64,000 nucleotides of DNA from Paramyrothecium sp. XJ0827 (lineage: Eukaryota; Ascomycota; Sordariomycetes; Hypocreales; Stachybotryaceae): assembly GCA_020881915.1 (NCBI GenBank), contig JAJFPB010000004.1, positions 2,418,001-2,482,000 on the forward strand. The letters run 5' to 3'. Below the pieces are notes generated by a model. The model made no database searches. It was not told the DNA's origin and saw only the letters and a list, made by a program, of their open reading frames with translations. Shown piece after piece: positions 1 to 12,730 of this stretch. Both the position numbers and the translations under genes were made by a program. Every line of letters begins with the position of its first letter. Within the stretch, counting starts at the first letter, position 1.

Positions 1-576
1 CCGGCGGTCCGATATAAATAACGACGGTACGGAACCCCACTAAAGCCGGGCGACCCGTGCCGTCATAACCACGAGAAGGATCAGGCCGAATCGGTCTAGG
101 TGCAGGTCGCTTGCATTTGAACACAGGTGCCGTGGTCAGCGGGGTAACCCCCGCCATGTTATTACCGTCAATGGCACCTACAGGTAACGTAGGCGTATTT
201 GTGGCACAAAGCTCCTGTACCTCCATGCGCTGAAACAGCTGCATGGTATGGACCCCACTGAACTGACCAGCTAAGTTGGGGCCCAGGTGCTACCTGGTAA
301 GTAATTGGCAGGTAGCGCAAGCAAGCTCCAGTAAGGTAGGTACGGAATACGGGTACAGAGGCAGGCGCGGGCGCAGGCACAAGCTCAGGTACAGGTACAG
401 GGGCCGGCTGCCTCGAATAAAGGCCTCTCGTCCAAGCTTCAAATAATCCTACTTGTCCCCTCCTAACCTTGTTTCTCGAAACTTCTCAACTTGCAATTCC
501 TTTTTTTTTCTCGAGAGTAATCGCCGTTTCGTTTCTTGTTATACCAAGGGATACCTTTCCTCCTCCACCCTCCGCT
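1..576. other. Intergenic region upstream of the GlcNAc-phosphate mutase
   Basis: No coding region is supported here; the short frames lack family resemblance. The interval holds an AT-rich TATAAATA string near 13-20, a loose GGTACAGG/GGCACAAG quasi-repeat around 360-405, and a pyrimidine-rich stretch (about 455-575) directly before the mutase start codon. The pyrimidine-rich stretch looks like a fungal core promoter or leader. The left end is cut by the window. Confidence 0.5.
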
Positions 577-2260
577 ATGGACGATAAATTCCTCGCGGCA
601 TCAGCCAAGCACCCCATAGTTGCAGGCCATGTCTACAAGTATGGCACTGCGGGGTTCCGCATGAAGGCTGACCTGCTTGATGGCGTTTCCTTCCGGGTCG
701 GCCTGCTCTCCAGTCTGCGCAGCCGCAAGCTCAATGGCCAGGCCATTGGCGTCATGATCACTGCGAGCCACAACCCGGCTGTCGACAATGGTGTCAAGAT
801 CGTCGACCCCATGGGCGAGATGCTGGAGCAGGACTGGGAGGCCTACGCCACCCGTCTCGTCAACTGCCCCACGGATCAGGAGCTCCTCGAAACCTACAAT
901 GCCCTGGCTGCCCAGCTCAAGATCGATCTGAGCACTCCCGCTCGTGTCATCTACGGTCGCGACACCCGTCCCTCGGGCCACAAGCTCGTCACGGCCTTGG
1001 CCGATGCCCTCGAAGCTACCGGAACCGAGTATACCGACTACAAGATCCTGACAACCCCCCAGCTCCACTACCTTGTTCGTTGCATCAACACCGAGGGCAC
1101 CCCCAAGGCATACGGTGCTGTTAGCGAGGCTGGATACTATGAGAAAATGTCAGAGGCTTTCGTGCGAGCTCTACGCGGAAGACGAATTCAGGGGTCCTTG
1201 ATTGTGGACTGCGCCAATGGTGTTGGCGGCCCAAAGTTATCGGAACTCCTGAAGATTATTCCCAAGGATAAGACGGGCTTTGAGGTCAAGGTTGTCAATG
1301 ACGATGTTTTGAGACCCGAAGTCTTGAACCTCGATGTACGTCTCGACACCCCTTTCTGATACCCCCTTTATGCGGGCGAAATGTGCTAACTCGTACACAT
1401 AGAGCGGCGCGGATTTCGTGAAGACCAAGCAGAGAGCTCCTCCCAACCCCAAGCCTGTACCGGGAACCCGATGCTGCTCCCTCGACGGCGATGCTGATCG
1501 CTTGATTTACTACTGGGTAGATCCTGAGACCGGTTTCTTCATGCTTGACGGAGACCGCATCTCATCTCTCAATGCATCTTTCATTGGGGACCTGGTCCGC
1601 TCTGCTGGCCTTGAGGACGACCTTCGCATAGGTGTTGTCCAGACTGCGTACGCCAACGGCGCGAGCACTTCGTACATCGAGAAGCATCTTCAACTTCCCG
1701 TCGTCTGCACCCCTACCGGCGTCAAGCATCTGCACCATGCAGCATGCCAGTTTGATGTGGGTGTCTATTTCGAGGCCAACGGTCACGGAACCGTGGTCTT
1801 CTCCCAGGAGGCTCTCCGAATCTTCCGTGAGAAGGAGCCTCAATCCCCGGCTCAGAAGGATGCTCTGGAGACCTTGGCGGCTGTCGGCGATCTCATTAAC
1901 CAAACTGTTGGAGATGCTATCTCGGACATGCTCATGGTTGAAGTCATTCTCGCCCACAAGGGCTGGACCCTCAAGGATTGGGCCCTGACCTACACTGATC
2001 TCCCCAACCGCCTTGTCCGCGTGGAGGTCGGCAACAAGGACCTCTTCCAGACCACCGACGCCGAGCGACGTCTCAGCCACCCTCCCGGCGCTCAGGATGA
2101 GATTGACCAATGTGTCAAGAAGTACACCAACGCCCGCTCTTTTGCCCGCGCTAGTGGCACCGAAAACGCATGCCGCGTCTACGCCGAGGCCGCGACTCGT
2201 CATGAGGCAGACGAGCTGGCCAACAAGGTAGCCCAGATTGTCAAGCAGTTTGGTTCGTAA
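577..2260 (+). CDS. PCM1/AGM1: Phosphoacetylglucosamine mutase (2 exons)
   Basis: Interconverts GlcNAc-6-phosphate and GlcNAc-1-phosphate in the cytosol, a step of UDP-GlcNAc synthesis that feeds chitin, N-glycans and GPI anchors. Exons are 577-1335 and 1403-2260; the intron 1336-1402 has GT/AG ends and a TGCTAAC branch site. The product is 538 aa, the usual length. Visible alpha-D-phosphohexomutase motifs in order: phospho-serine loop TASHNP (Ser64), metal loop SLDGDADR (about 279-286), sugar-binding FEANGHGT, and C-terminal phosphate-binding RASGTENACRVYAE. The frame is open upstream to 469, but the ATG at 577 is the first in frame and matches the family N-terminus (MDDKFLAASAKHP). It converges with the methyltransferase gene to the right. 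Confidence 0.95.
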
Positions 2261-2876
2261 AGGGATAGTCCATTCCTCCCGCATACAAGTTCGTAAGTGT
2301 CTCGATATGATAGAAACGATGGGAGCGGTATTGGAGATGGAAGATCTCGTACCCATACAGCAAAAGTTTGGTGCAAAAAAGGCGTTTACGTCCTACGTTG
2401 AGCAGTATGGCGATTGGCGAAGGCTTGACAAACTAGCCGAGGCGGAGTAGTCGACAAGATGGAGGCTATAGGGGGATAACCGGAATGGTTTATAAAAGAA
2501 CTTAGGACTGATCATAATGATAACGAACTTTGAATCCATTTAAAGCTGCCAGACGCCTGGCCTAAAACCAGTCACTTATAAACTCGTGTTAGGCTCCTGT
2601 GAACGGCAAGGCATTTGCTCCTTTGAACAGCCTATACTAGTTCTATCAGAAATTGCAACTGATGGGCACCCTTCATAAGAAAAGTAAAAACAAGAAAGAT
2701 CCTCATCAAGCATGCCTCTGTGCAAGTGTTGGCTCGCAAACGTAATTTTTATCCTTTAATGTCCCCTCGTCACAGTTTTTGTTTTCCCCAGAACAGAGAT
2801 ACGCCTTGTCCGACTCTAAGTGTTGGATGTCTGGCATGCAGCCCGCCTCGTAACATTGATCATTCGTCGCTCATAG

Positions 2877-2914
<38 letters not shown>

Positions 2915-2980
2915 GAGCCGCTTAGAAAGAATCTCATCAGTAGCAGCGCGCCGCATAATGGGGGGCCACCTGCACTTCGC
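2261..2980. other. Convergent 3' intergenic region
   Basis: This lies between two convergent stop codons. No gene is supported. It is AT-rich around 2500-2760, as expected for the two 3' ends, and carries the CT microsatellite listed separately. Frames across it (for example 2720-3463) are shadows of the methyltransferase gene. Confidence 0.5.
2881..2912. repeat. (CT)n microsatellite
   Basis: An uninterrupted run of about 16 CT units, read directly from the sequence. It sits about 70 bp beyond the stop codon of the minus-strand methyltransferase gene, so it probably lies in or just past its 3' UTR as (AG)n. Confidence 0.95.
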
Positions 2981-4401
<1,421 letters not shown>

Positions 4402-5180
4402 CTTGACCTGAATGTGATTTTTTTTCTCTTCCACCTTGTGACTCTGGTGTGTCGAGAAAAAAGAAAAAGGGAAAGGGCCGTTTTTTTTTTTTTCTTATCA
4501 AGAATCAGAAGCCGACATATAGAGGCGACTTTGGATGCAGGGTGGGCGGCTTGACCTGATGGGGGGGGAAAGGCGGGAGCGCAGTTTTGTTCGGGCAGAA
4601 AAAAAAAATACAAGAAAAAAAAACACACTACAGCCGTCACCGCCCAAGCCAGCGGATTGGACCCTGCAGGTACGGAGCCGTCTCCATCTCATCTAGACTA
4701 CGGTATGCGCTTGCTGGCCTAGGCTCGTCTGGCATGAGTCGAGTTTTTCCCATGACATTTGTTCCCCGTCTGCTCTACAGGTCCATCGGTTGCGAACCAG
4801 AGTACAAGCGGACCAAAAAGTCAGATGGTTAGTGTGTGTAGAGCACGACACAGAGCAGAAGTGCCACGAGTCGGCACAAGGTCTGCATGCATTACAGGGC
4901 AAAGCCTCAGGCGGTGATCAAATATCGTGATAATTCGTATAGACAAGATGCGTAATCAATCGAGTCTTGAACTAATAGGATCTATATCTTTTGAACCCGC
5001 TCAATCATTTCAACAGCTCATGACGTCCTCCGGATCCTGTAGGTATGAATTCATCAGAAAATAATCAGGTGGGGGGTGAAAAGACACCCCCAGGTCGTCC
5101 TCTTTTTTGAAGCCCAAACACCCAAACTCCGTTACATGCAACAATCAGCGGACCCTTCCTCCCAATCTTCCAAGCCCCCT
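4402..5180. other. Intergenic region upstream of the methyltransferase gene
   Basis: Contains the methyltransferase promoter/leader (next to 4402) and the 3' end of the ribosome-biogenesis gene on its right. No coding region is supported. The left half is rich in homopolymers (listed separately). Confidence 0.5.
4421..4624. repeat. Homopolymer-rich promoter segment
   Basis: Contains a T8 run near 4419-4426, T13 at 4481-4493, G8 at 4561-4568 and two A-runs of about 10 near 4599-4623. These lie 20-220 bp upstream of the methyltransferase start codon. Poly(dA:dT) tracts typically mark nucleosome-depleted fungal promoters; that role is inferred. Confidence 0.7.
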
Positions 5181-5963
5181 TTACACCAGCAGGATGGCGT
5201 TGATGCAGCCCTCGTTCTCGGGGTTGTTGGACACCTGGGCGTACCGGCCCCAGACCACCTTGCCGCCGGCCGTCACCAGGCCCAGCTCGCTGACGTTGAC
5301 CTCGATGACGGTTCCCTTGGTCAGGACGCCCAGCTGCGTGTACAGCGGGTTCTGCGGGTTCTTCTTGACGCTGATGATGGGCAGCTGGACGGTGACGCCG
5401 AGCTCCGGATGCGTGACGTTGGCCTTCTTGTAGCGCAGACCCATGGGGCGGATGAAGCGCTCGTACTTGGGGTTGCGTCGGGTGAAGTCCTGGCCGACGA
5501 ACGTCGGCTTCGTGACCATGCGCTTCCAGGACTTCTTCTGGATCTTCTTGCCCGTCTTGACGACCTTGAACATCTCCTCCTCGCTGATGCCGCGGACCTT
5601 GGGCAGCGGCACGCTGAACTTGGCCGCCTTCTCAGCTCGCTTGTTCTTGATGGCGCTGCTCAGCGCCTTGGCGGTGGAGGGGTTGGAGCGGTCGAGCAGG
5701 TACGAGGGCATGGGCGTGGTGGGTTCCTTCTCGTCCGCCGTCTTGACGTTCCGCTCCTCGTGGGCCTTGATCTGCTTCTTCATCTGTATCTTCTCCTTGT
5801 GGCGCTTCTGCTGGTGCAGCTTGGCCCTCAGGCCACGCAGGTTCTGGGCGTCCTGGGAGGCCTTGTGGCCCTCACGGGCGTGGCGCTTGCGCAGGCGCTC
5901 CTCATGGTCGAGACGACGACCATGGAGCTTGCGGTGACGCTCCATATACTCGTTCTGAGGCAT
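5181..5963 (-). CDS. NSA2: Ribosome biogenesis protein Nsa2
   Basis: Nucleolar pre-60S assembly factor related to eS8 proteins; needed for 27S pre-rRNA processing. A single exon of 260 aa begins [19 protein letters not shown], the characteristic Nsa2 start. It continues through a very basic helical region (residues 1-85), the [19 protein letters not shown] block, and a C-terminal beta-rich domain ending [19 protein letters not shown]. The frame runs further upstream without a good start; the ATG at 5963 matches the family. It is divergent from the mitochondrial L21 gene, with 332 bp between start codons. Confidence 0.96.
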   Translation of the reverse strand: MPQNEYMERHRKLHGRRLDHEERLRKRHAREGHKASQDAQNLRGLRAKLHQQKRHKEKIQMKKQIKAHEERNVKTADEKEPTTPMPSYLLDRSNPSTAKALSSAIKNKRAEKAAKFSVPLPKVRGISEEEMFKVVKTGKKIQKKSWKRMVTKPTFVGQDFTRRNPKYERFIRPMGLRYKKANVTHPELGVTVQLPIISVKKNPQNPLYTQLGVLTKGTVIEVNVSELGLVTAGGKVVWGRYAQVSNNPENEGCINAILLV

Positions 5964-6295
5964 CTTGGCGGTATCGTCCTGGCGTGGACTCTGTGACGAT
6001 ATCGGGTGGTTGTGGTGCTCTCTGTTCGGAGGCAAGGCAGGTTGACGCTGGAAAATTCCCAGCCCGATAAAAAAAAGTGGCGGTTTATCGGGGGAGCGGT
6101 CGGCAGCGGCAGCGCGCTCCAAAAAATCCGTCGGCGCTCGGCGCCACGCTAATCCGAACCAGCCGGCAGGGGACTCGTCTGTGATGGAACTTTTTCGGCG
6201 AGCCAACCACCAGCCTCAAACCGAGTTGCCCAGCTTCCTGTCTTTCCAGCATATCTGCCATTGTGCCCACGCCTCAGGGGCACCGCGGTTGCAAC
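5964..6295. promoter_or_regulatory. Shared divergent promoter, NSA2 / mitochondrial bL21
   Basis: A 332 bp interval between two outward-facing start codons, the only space available for both promoters. It contains a short A-run near 6069-6075. No well-defined factor site was recognised. Both products serve ribosome production (cytosolic and mitochondrial), so coordinated expression is plausible but inferred. Confidence 0.55.
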
Positions 6296-6925
6296 ATGAG
6301 CAGGGCACTTTTCCGCTCCGTCCTGGAGCTCAGGAGTCCCGGCAACAGGCTCCTGCCGAGGTTCTCGATGCCAGTCTTCGCTCGAGGCTTCAACTCGACC
6401 TCGCCCATTGTGGAACCCATTCCGCAGCAGCACGTCAACAACGCTGCCAACCCTACCGACAGCGAGGTCCGGCCGCTGGCCTTCAAGAAGAGCCACCCGA
6501 ACCCCCCGCCCACCCCCATCGCCGACTCGGTCAAGAACCTCCTCCCGTTCCTCGTCGCCCAGCCTGCCCATTACATCACCGTCCACATCCACGGCTTCCC
6601 CTACCTCGTGCAAGAGGGCGACCAGATCCGCCTTCCCTTCCGGATGCCGGGCGTCGTTCCCGGCGACGTGCTGCGGCTCAACCGCGCCAGCGTCATCGGT
6701 AGCCGCGACTACACGATGAAGGGCGCGCCGCACATCGACGAGAGGATATTCGAGTGCCGCGCGACCGTGCTGGGCACCGAGTCGGAGCCGATGCGTATCA
6801 AGATCAAGAAGAAGCGGAGGCAACGCAGGATGAGGCAGGTCAAGAGCAAGCATCGATACACGATCCTGCGCATCTCGGAGCTGAACATAAACAACGTCGA
6901 CGACATCGAAGAGCCATCAGCCTAG
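6296..6925 (+). CDS. MRPL49: Mitochondrial large-subunit ribosomal protein bL21m
   Basis: Component of the mitochondrial 54S subunit. A single exon of 209 aa. The N-terminus (MSRALFRSVLELRSPGNRLL) is basic and Arg/Leu-rich, a likely matrix-targeting peptide. The L21 fold follows from about residue 90: HYITVHIHGFPYLVQEGDQI, then PGDVLRLNR, then the basic KIKKKRRQRRMRQVKSKHR RNA-binding segment and the YTILRISELNIN end. The ATG at 6296 is chosen; the in-frame codons upstream are not ATG. It converges with the Mps1 gene. Confidence 0.93.
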   Translation: MSRALFRSVLELRSPGNRLLPRFSMPVFARGFNSTSPIVEPIPQQHVNNAANPTDSEVRPLAFKKSHPNPPPTPIADSVKNLLPFLVAQPAHYITVHIHGFPYLVQEGDQIRLPFRMPGVVPGDVLRLNRASVIGSRDYTMKGAPHIDERIFECRATVLGTESEPMRIKIKKKRRQRRMRQVKSKHRYTILRISELNINNVDDIEEPSA

Positions 6926-7347
6926 GTGGAGTGCAATGCAAGCTGGGTGGGACTGTGAAATGGTTAGGTCAGGAAGACCGCTTGATGTACATTACATGTT
7001 TGTCGCTTTGGCATGGTGGCAGGTCGCTCACCGGCACGAATAGTAGCTGGTTGTACAATAATTCTCATGGCGGCGCCCGATATTGGTATATTAAAAACAA
7101 TTGGAAACTGCGCTGAAAACTTTGAAATTGGTATGCCCGCTACGCATGCGAGTAAGGAGAACGCCATATCTATCCTGTACAATAAAAGCCCAACACCGGG
7201 CGGCGAAGAATCTGTATCATGCTCCCAAACACCAAGCTTAAAAATGTCGCCATAGGTAACTGGACGAGCCGAGAAAGCATGCGCCTTCCAAGAAACAAAA
7301 ATTTTCCGTCATAAACATCATCTTGTAAACAACACGACTTGTCGCCA
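6926..7347. other. Convergent 3' intergenic region
   Basis: 422 bp between the stop codons of the L21m gene and the Mps1 gene. It is AT-rich in the middle. No gene or defined element is seen. Confidence 0.5.
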
Positions 7348-9979
7348 TTACATCCTGCCAGCCATGGCCTTCTTCACGCTGGCCCAGTAGGCCTGCGGCC
7401 ACACACTGACACTTTCTGCCTCGGTAGGCATTCGCTCTCGACATCGGGTGACGACGCTCTGGATGATTCTACCAAGCATTTCCTCGTCAATTGGCAGGCC
7501 CTTGTCGCTGAGCTCCACGGGATACAGGAAGGGGTCTGTTTCGTGCAATAGTTCTTCGCAAGTGGGACGCATGTGCTGGTCCCGGTTAAGGCAGCGCTTC
7601 ATGGTGCGCAGCAGCGATGGCGGAACGAGTACGCCGCCGAGGCCGCGGGATGGGAACTCAATCGTGTGGTCCCAGTTGATGATGGCTTGGCACCTGGCCA
7701 TTTGGTTCACGATGTGGCCAAAAGGTGGCACACCGTAGACCATCTGATAAAGGATGCAGCCCAGTGACCAAACATCACTTGGTTTGCCGAGCTTCATAAG
7801 CTTAGGCCGGCCATGAATACGTCCGCCGCCAGCATTGTTAGAGTCCATGAGCGACTCTGGGGACATGTAGTTGGGTGTTCCGATCTGGTTTTCGCGGTGG
7901 ACGTTGACCGTTTCATCAGTCTGGATGGCGTTGGCGATGCCGAAGTCGATGAGTTTCAACTGCCCCTTGACCGATACAAAGTTGGCAGGCTTAAGATCAG
8001 AATGCACAATGTCATACTGATGGACGGACTGCAGACATTCAAGCATCTCCTTCCAGTAATAACGCACAAAGACGGTGTCGAGCTTGGCCGCCTCTGGATT
8101 TTGCCGAGCCCTCATCAAACTATTGAAGTCGAGCTCACCCATCTCCATGACCTAGAAGCAACAATTAACACACAGATCTAGGACGGTCAACAAGACAACT
8201 TACCAAAGTGAGCAGGTTCTTCTCCACATTCATCTCATAGTCTGTGAGGTTGATAACACGGTCCACCCCGGCCAGCTTGGTGAGGAGATCGATTTCACCT
8301 CTATACCCTCTGATCGTGGACTCATCCGCCTTTTCAAGAGAGACACGCTTCAAAGCAAACATTTTCCCGTTCTCAGCCGTGACCCGGTAGACCTTTGCAC
8401 TGCCACCACGGCCCAGGCAGTCTAGGCGGGTGTAGCACTTGCCGTTGACTTTGAGGACATTTCTCCTCTGTTTGGCTTGACCGGTCGTAGCTGCTCCGGC
8501 CGCGGAGGTCGCTGCATCGACAATGGACATCTTGGGAGGTGGTGGGGGAGCAGGGCGGTGAGGTGTGTTGTTGGTGAGCGCAACCAATGGCCTCCTTTCT
8601 GGTGAAGCGGCCTTGGCATGGCCAATGTCCACACTCATCGGTCGCTTGGGGACATCCTCGAGCTTGTCGTAGATGAAGGGTTTGGTGCGCTTGTAGCTGG
8701 GGGGTTCATTCTCCTGGTCGTTGTGTGAGGGGATTTCGGGTCTAACTTCAGGCGCCTTGTGTTCCAATTGAGTCGGCTTCTCCGGCTCTGAGTCAGGCTG
8801 CCGCTCCCGGGAGGATGGCCTCATGGAAGTAGAGCGGAGATCGAGACTGGAGACGTGATGCCTGTGGATTCCTCGAGCAGCCGCGTTCCCGCCTACCGGG
8901 CTCCCGGAGTTGTACTCCCGAATGCCATCTACATAAACGGATGAGACATGAGGCTCGTCTGCAGGTTGGCTATCGGGGTCCTGGCTCGATGCAATGGGGT
9001 CGCCGTCTCCATTACCATCAACGTCTTCCTCGCTCTGTCTTCTCCTGCCGCGTCTGGCCGGTCCACTCAGAAAGCTGCCGGGAATCTTCCCAACTCGCTT
9101 GATCCGCATCGAACTTTGCAGGTTGGCGTTGTCATCTGGTCGGCTCCTTGTGGTTGTTGAAGGATATCGGGAGACACTTCCGTAGTTGACTGGTTCGTGA
9201 TTGCGAGCCACAGTCTCCGGAGGCTCAGGCACATCGTTGTCCTCGTCCAGGGCGGATCTATCCATGGCTGACCGGTCATGGGCTGAGCGGCCTGAAGACG
9301 GACCCGTCGAGCCCACACGGCTCCGGTTGCCCGAAGATCCAGCAGCGAGTCGCACGACTCTGACTCTCTGCGCGGGCGTATTCACATCTGGCTGAGACTC
9401 TTGCTTTTCTTCTACGGCCACATCTCGGCTTCCAGACCGGCTGTGGGGCCTTTGACGCTGTGTCGAGCGTGACAGCGAGGTGGATCGCCGCTTCTGGGGC
9501 TGCATCTGGTTGAGGCTCTGGGGAGTATTGCTCAAGCGAACAACCCTCTTTCGAATTGGGCTCGCCTCTCTGCTTCTCATGGGGCTCGTGGGTCTTGACG
9601 ACCGCCCTTCGAAGGACTGTGCGCTGCTCGTCTTCGACTGCCTGGCGGCTTCTGTTGTTGATGACGATGTCGAGGTGTTTAGAGCACTGGTTCGACGCCG
9701 CGTCCGGGGTGGGGAGGCCGCCCGTTGCAGATTTTTCGGACCATCGTCGTTGAGCAGCGCTTTGGTGAAAGCGCTGAGCTTCATAGGGACGGGAATCTCG
9801 TCCTCGGAGCTGTCGTCCTGGTACTGCTTCGCTCGTGTCCTGGTCATCGGGGGAGCGACAGATGGCTGGCTTTCGCTGCGGGTCAACGCCTGGCGAGAAG
9901 GGGGCCGCCTGAGAGCCTGGCGTTGCGAGGTTCTGCGTACGAGGCCATTGGCCATGGGTGTCGGCGATACGGTCGCCAT
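7348..9979 (-). CDS. MPS1: Mps1/TTK-type dual-specificity checkpoint kinase (2 exons)
   Basis: Kinase of the spindle assembly checkpoint (and of spindle-pole duplication in yeasts), acting at kinetochores. Exons 9979-8204 and 8151-7348 are joined across a 52 bp GT-AG intron, giving 859 aa. The first ~500 residues are Ser/Arg/Pro-rich and look disordered. The C-terminal kinase domain shows the glycine loop LGRGGSAKVYRV, lysine FALKRV, catalytic loop VHSDLKPANF (HSD instead of HRD, typical of Mps1), DFG (Asp661) and GTPNYMSPES in the activation segment. The short tail ends VKKAMAGRM. The start is the ATG of MATVSPTPMANG; codons upstream in frame are not ATG. Confidence 0.93.
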
Positions 9980-11027
9980 GTTTTGACGCCGAAACACACG
10001 CGTGGGAGTCGGTGAGGGTGGTTGCTTGTTCCGAGTCGATTGAGTCGAGGGTTAGTGGAGGTTAAAGATGATTAACGTGTCACACACGGCCATGATCCAA
10101 AGAAAGTAGTTTGAAGCAAGAAATTAGCTGGTTCATGCGTCGCGTAAAGGTGCACATGGAGGGAGGGAGGGTGCGCGAAGGAGTTGGCAGTTATTTTGGG
10201 GGCGCCGAGTCAACAACCAATCAAACGGTACCCGGTTGCCGTGAGCAACGGCCCCACCCCGATTTTTTAGGACGTGCCTGGCTACGAAAGCATTGCGACG
10301 GGTTCGAGAGCCCAGGTATTAGCGTCCGTCCTTTGCCTTACGCTACTCGTTCATCAAGGTGCTTTCGCAGATCTGGAGGTGACCTTACTCGATGCATCCT
10401 TCCACCGAGGTGATCTGCTTGTTTTCCGAGCTTCTCCCGCTCCCGTCCCCATTAGCACGAGATTGCAAATCGCATGGTTAGAGATGGACTTTGGCCTGCA
10501 AGCACAACATGAGCACAGGGTATCAAATTCCGTTCAAGTGCATTGTGCAGTCCCGTTGTTTTCCAGAGGGTCTGGTATAAGTTAGCGCGCGAAGTCACAG
10601 AACTCACCAAGTAAGGTGCTAATGGTCAAGGTTAACACGCTGCAACAAGATTATGACTGTACTGAACAAACAGGTGGTCTTTTGGTGAGGGACACTGGCT
10701 GGGACATATCGTACGTACCTTAGCTGGATCACATCAGTCCTTGGAGCTCGATTCCATTCGTCTCTCCCCGGCTACAACGGTCCCCCCAGTGCCCCCTACC
10801 AGCCAGGGCAGACACTTCCAGTTGTGCCGGTACCTGAGATCCACCCCACCTTGAGCTCTCCCGCGCTAAGAGCTGCCGTTCCTCATGTCTCGCCTTACGT
10901 AGCAGCCGTAGCCCGCGCCTCTACCTCCGCACGCACCTACAAATGTCCCAATGTGGCGGCGGCTTCATCCTCATCCGCCCGACCTCCTGCCACCCTCGCA
11001 CTGCCGTCGCCAGTTGATGCCGCCGCG
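9980..11027. promoter_or_regulatory. Divergent intergenic region MPS1 / PER1
   Basis: About 1.05 kb between outward-facing starts. No coding region is supported. A CCAATC string occurs near 10215. Three upstream ATGs lie close to the PER1 start (10885, 10943, 10951); see the separate entry. Confidence 0.5.
10885..11017 (+). other. Candidate upstream ORFs before PER1
   Basis: Three ATGs precede the PER1 start. The one at 10885 opens a 5-codon ORF (MSRLT). The one at 10943 opens a frame ending with TGA at 11015-11017. The one at 10951 opens a frame that passes the PER1 ATG out of phase. They matter only if the transcript begins upstream of them, which the sequence does not show. Confidence 0.35.
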
Positions 11028-12250
11028 ATGCTCGTCCAATGGAGGAGGTCGCGATCCCTCCTCCTCTCCCTAGCCCTGCTTGCTGTGCTGTTCGCCGGTG
11101 TCGCCCAAGCTTCCAAGGGTGACCGACTGCCCGAGTTCAAGGAATGCCTCAAGGTAAACGCTGGCCCTCTGCTGCTGTCGATTGCTTCCACATGTTGGGA
11201 AGAAGGCCCCATTGCTAAAGTCTAGACTGAAAGCTGACCAAGTCATCCGATATAGGTCTGCAAAGCCGAGAACTGCAGTCCCGGAAAGGACCACACCCCC
11301 ATTCGTTAGTTTATCCGACCTCTTTTCCTTGACGTATCGTCTAGAAGAAGTACCAGCAGCTAATCGTGCCGTTTGACAGCCTTCCTGCACCGTCTACTCC
11401 TCTGGGACTGTGCCAGCGAATGCGACTACACCTGCCAACACATTATCACCACCCGTCGGGTCGAAGCCGGCGACCCCGTCGTCCAATTCCACGGCAAATG
11501 GCCCTTCTACCGCTTCCTGGGCATGCAGGAACCATGCAGCGTCCTCTTCTCCCTCGCCAACCTCTGGGCCCATTGGGCAGGCCTTCGCAAGGTCCGCGCC
11601 CAGATTCCCGCCTCCTACACCATGCGCCCCTTCTACGAGTGGCTGTCTAGCGTCGGCATCGCCTCCTGGGTCTTCTCCGCCATTTTCCACACTCGCGACT
11701 TCCAGCTCACCGAGGAGCTCGACTACTTCGCCGCGGGCGCCAGCGTGCTCTACGGCATGTACTACACCCCGATCCGCGTCTTCCGTCTCGACAAGCCTAC
11801 GCCACGAAGGCGATCAGTCCTGCATGCATGGACGCTGCTGTGCATCGTCCTATACATATGTCACGTCGTATACCTAAAGTTCGTTAAGTGGAACTACACT
11901 TACAATATGGCCGCGAACGTAACGGCAGGGGTTGTGCAAAACCTCCTGTGGAGTTGGTTCAGTTTTCACAGGTACCGCGAGAACAGGCGGACCTGGGCAA
12001 CATACCCCGGTCTCGTGGTCGCATGGATCACCTTTGCTATGAGCATGGAGCTCTTCGACTTTCCGCCATGGCTAGGGTCAATTGACGCCCACAGCCTGTG
12101 GCATCTCATGACCGTTGGGCCTACAATACTGTGGTACAAGTAGGGCACCCTATAAATGTTCTCCTGTCTGAGCTTACGCTAACATTTCATAGTTTCTTGG
12201 TTAAGGATGCGTACGACGATATTGCAGGAAGTGCGAGACTCAAGTCGTGA
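11028..12250 (+). CDS. PER1: GPI-anchor lipid-remodelling protein Per1/PGAP3 (4 exons)
   Basis: ER membrane protein required for removal of the sn-2 acyl chain of GPI anchors (lipid remodelling). Exons are 11028-11153, 11256-11304, 11380-12139 and 12193-12250; all introns are GT-AG and the frame closes at 330 aa. Visible: a signal peptide (residues 1-28), a lumenal Cys-rich segment (CLKVCKAENCSPGK, then WDCASECDYTCQH), FHGKWPFYR, and several hydrophobic helices with the conserved histidine motif AIFHTRD. The last intron removes an apparent TAG just after the tryptophan-tyrosine-lysine end of exon 3. The final exon gives FLVKDAYDDIAGSARLKS, a typical Per1 tail. Confidence 0.92.
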
Positions 12251-12730
12251 CCCTTAAGTAGACAGCATAGTAGATCATTTCACTTTTTTGATTTTATAAA
12301 ATCAATTTCGCAACTGATAGATCCAATGCCACTGGTTCTCGTGGACGACTCGAATTGTATTAGTGACTAGATAAGCCCGAGTCTAGATGGAAAACATGAA
12401 AGCTAAGTAATCAACCAGTTGTGTTAGACCGCGATTTATTTCCCGATGTTATAATAATGATACCCCTTGAGCAATCAAAGTTCAGTGCCTCAACGTGCAA
12501 CTTGAAAGCTGTATTTCAGGCCAGCCAGCACCTGAGAGCAGGGTTTTGTTCCCGGATGCCGTCCCTTCGACGCCAGATACCAAAGGGAAAGTAGTGGGTG
12601 CGCCAGAACTCCTTGTCTATTTCTCGCAGTCATTCAATTGCAAATGCATGTGCCCCATTTGCGAGGATGGCCTCGCACAGTTACGACAACATCCAGAGCA
12701 GAAAGAGAAAGAAGAAGAAGAAAAAAGGGC
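12251..12730. other. Convergent 3' intergenic region
   Basis: 480 bp between the PER1 stop and the bHLH stop codon. It is AT-rich from 12270 to 12470. A purine-rich GAAGAAGAAG stretch (about 12700-12726) lies just beyond the bHLH stop, in its likely 3' UTR. No gene is supported. Confidence 0.5.

Noticed and set aside
5076..5996. 306-codon plus-strand frame
   Set aside because: Antisense of NSA2, which is unmistakable on the minus strand; Leu/Gly-rich shadow.
10303..10316. GGTTCGAGAGCC string resembling a tRNA B box
   Set aside because: Spacing of the CC is off by one and there is no A box or cloverleaf upstream.
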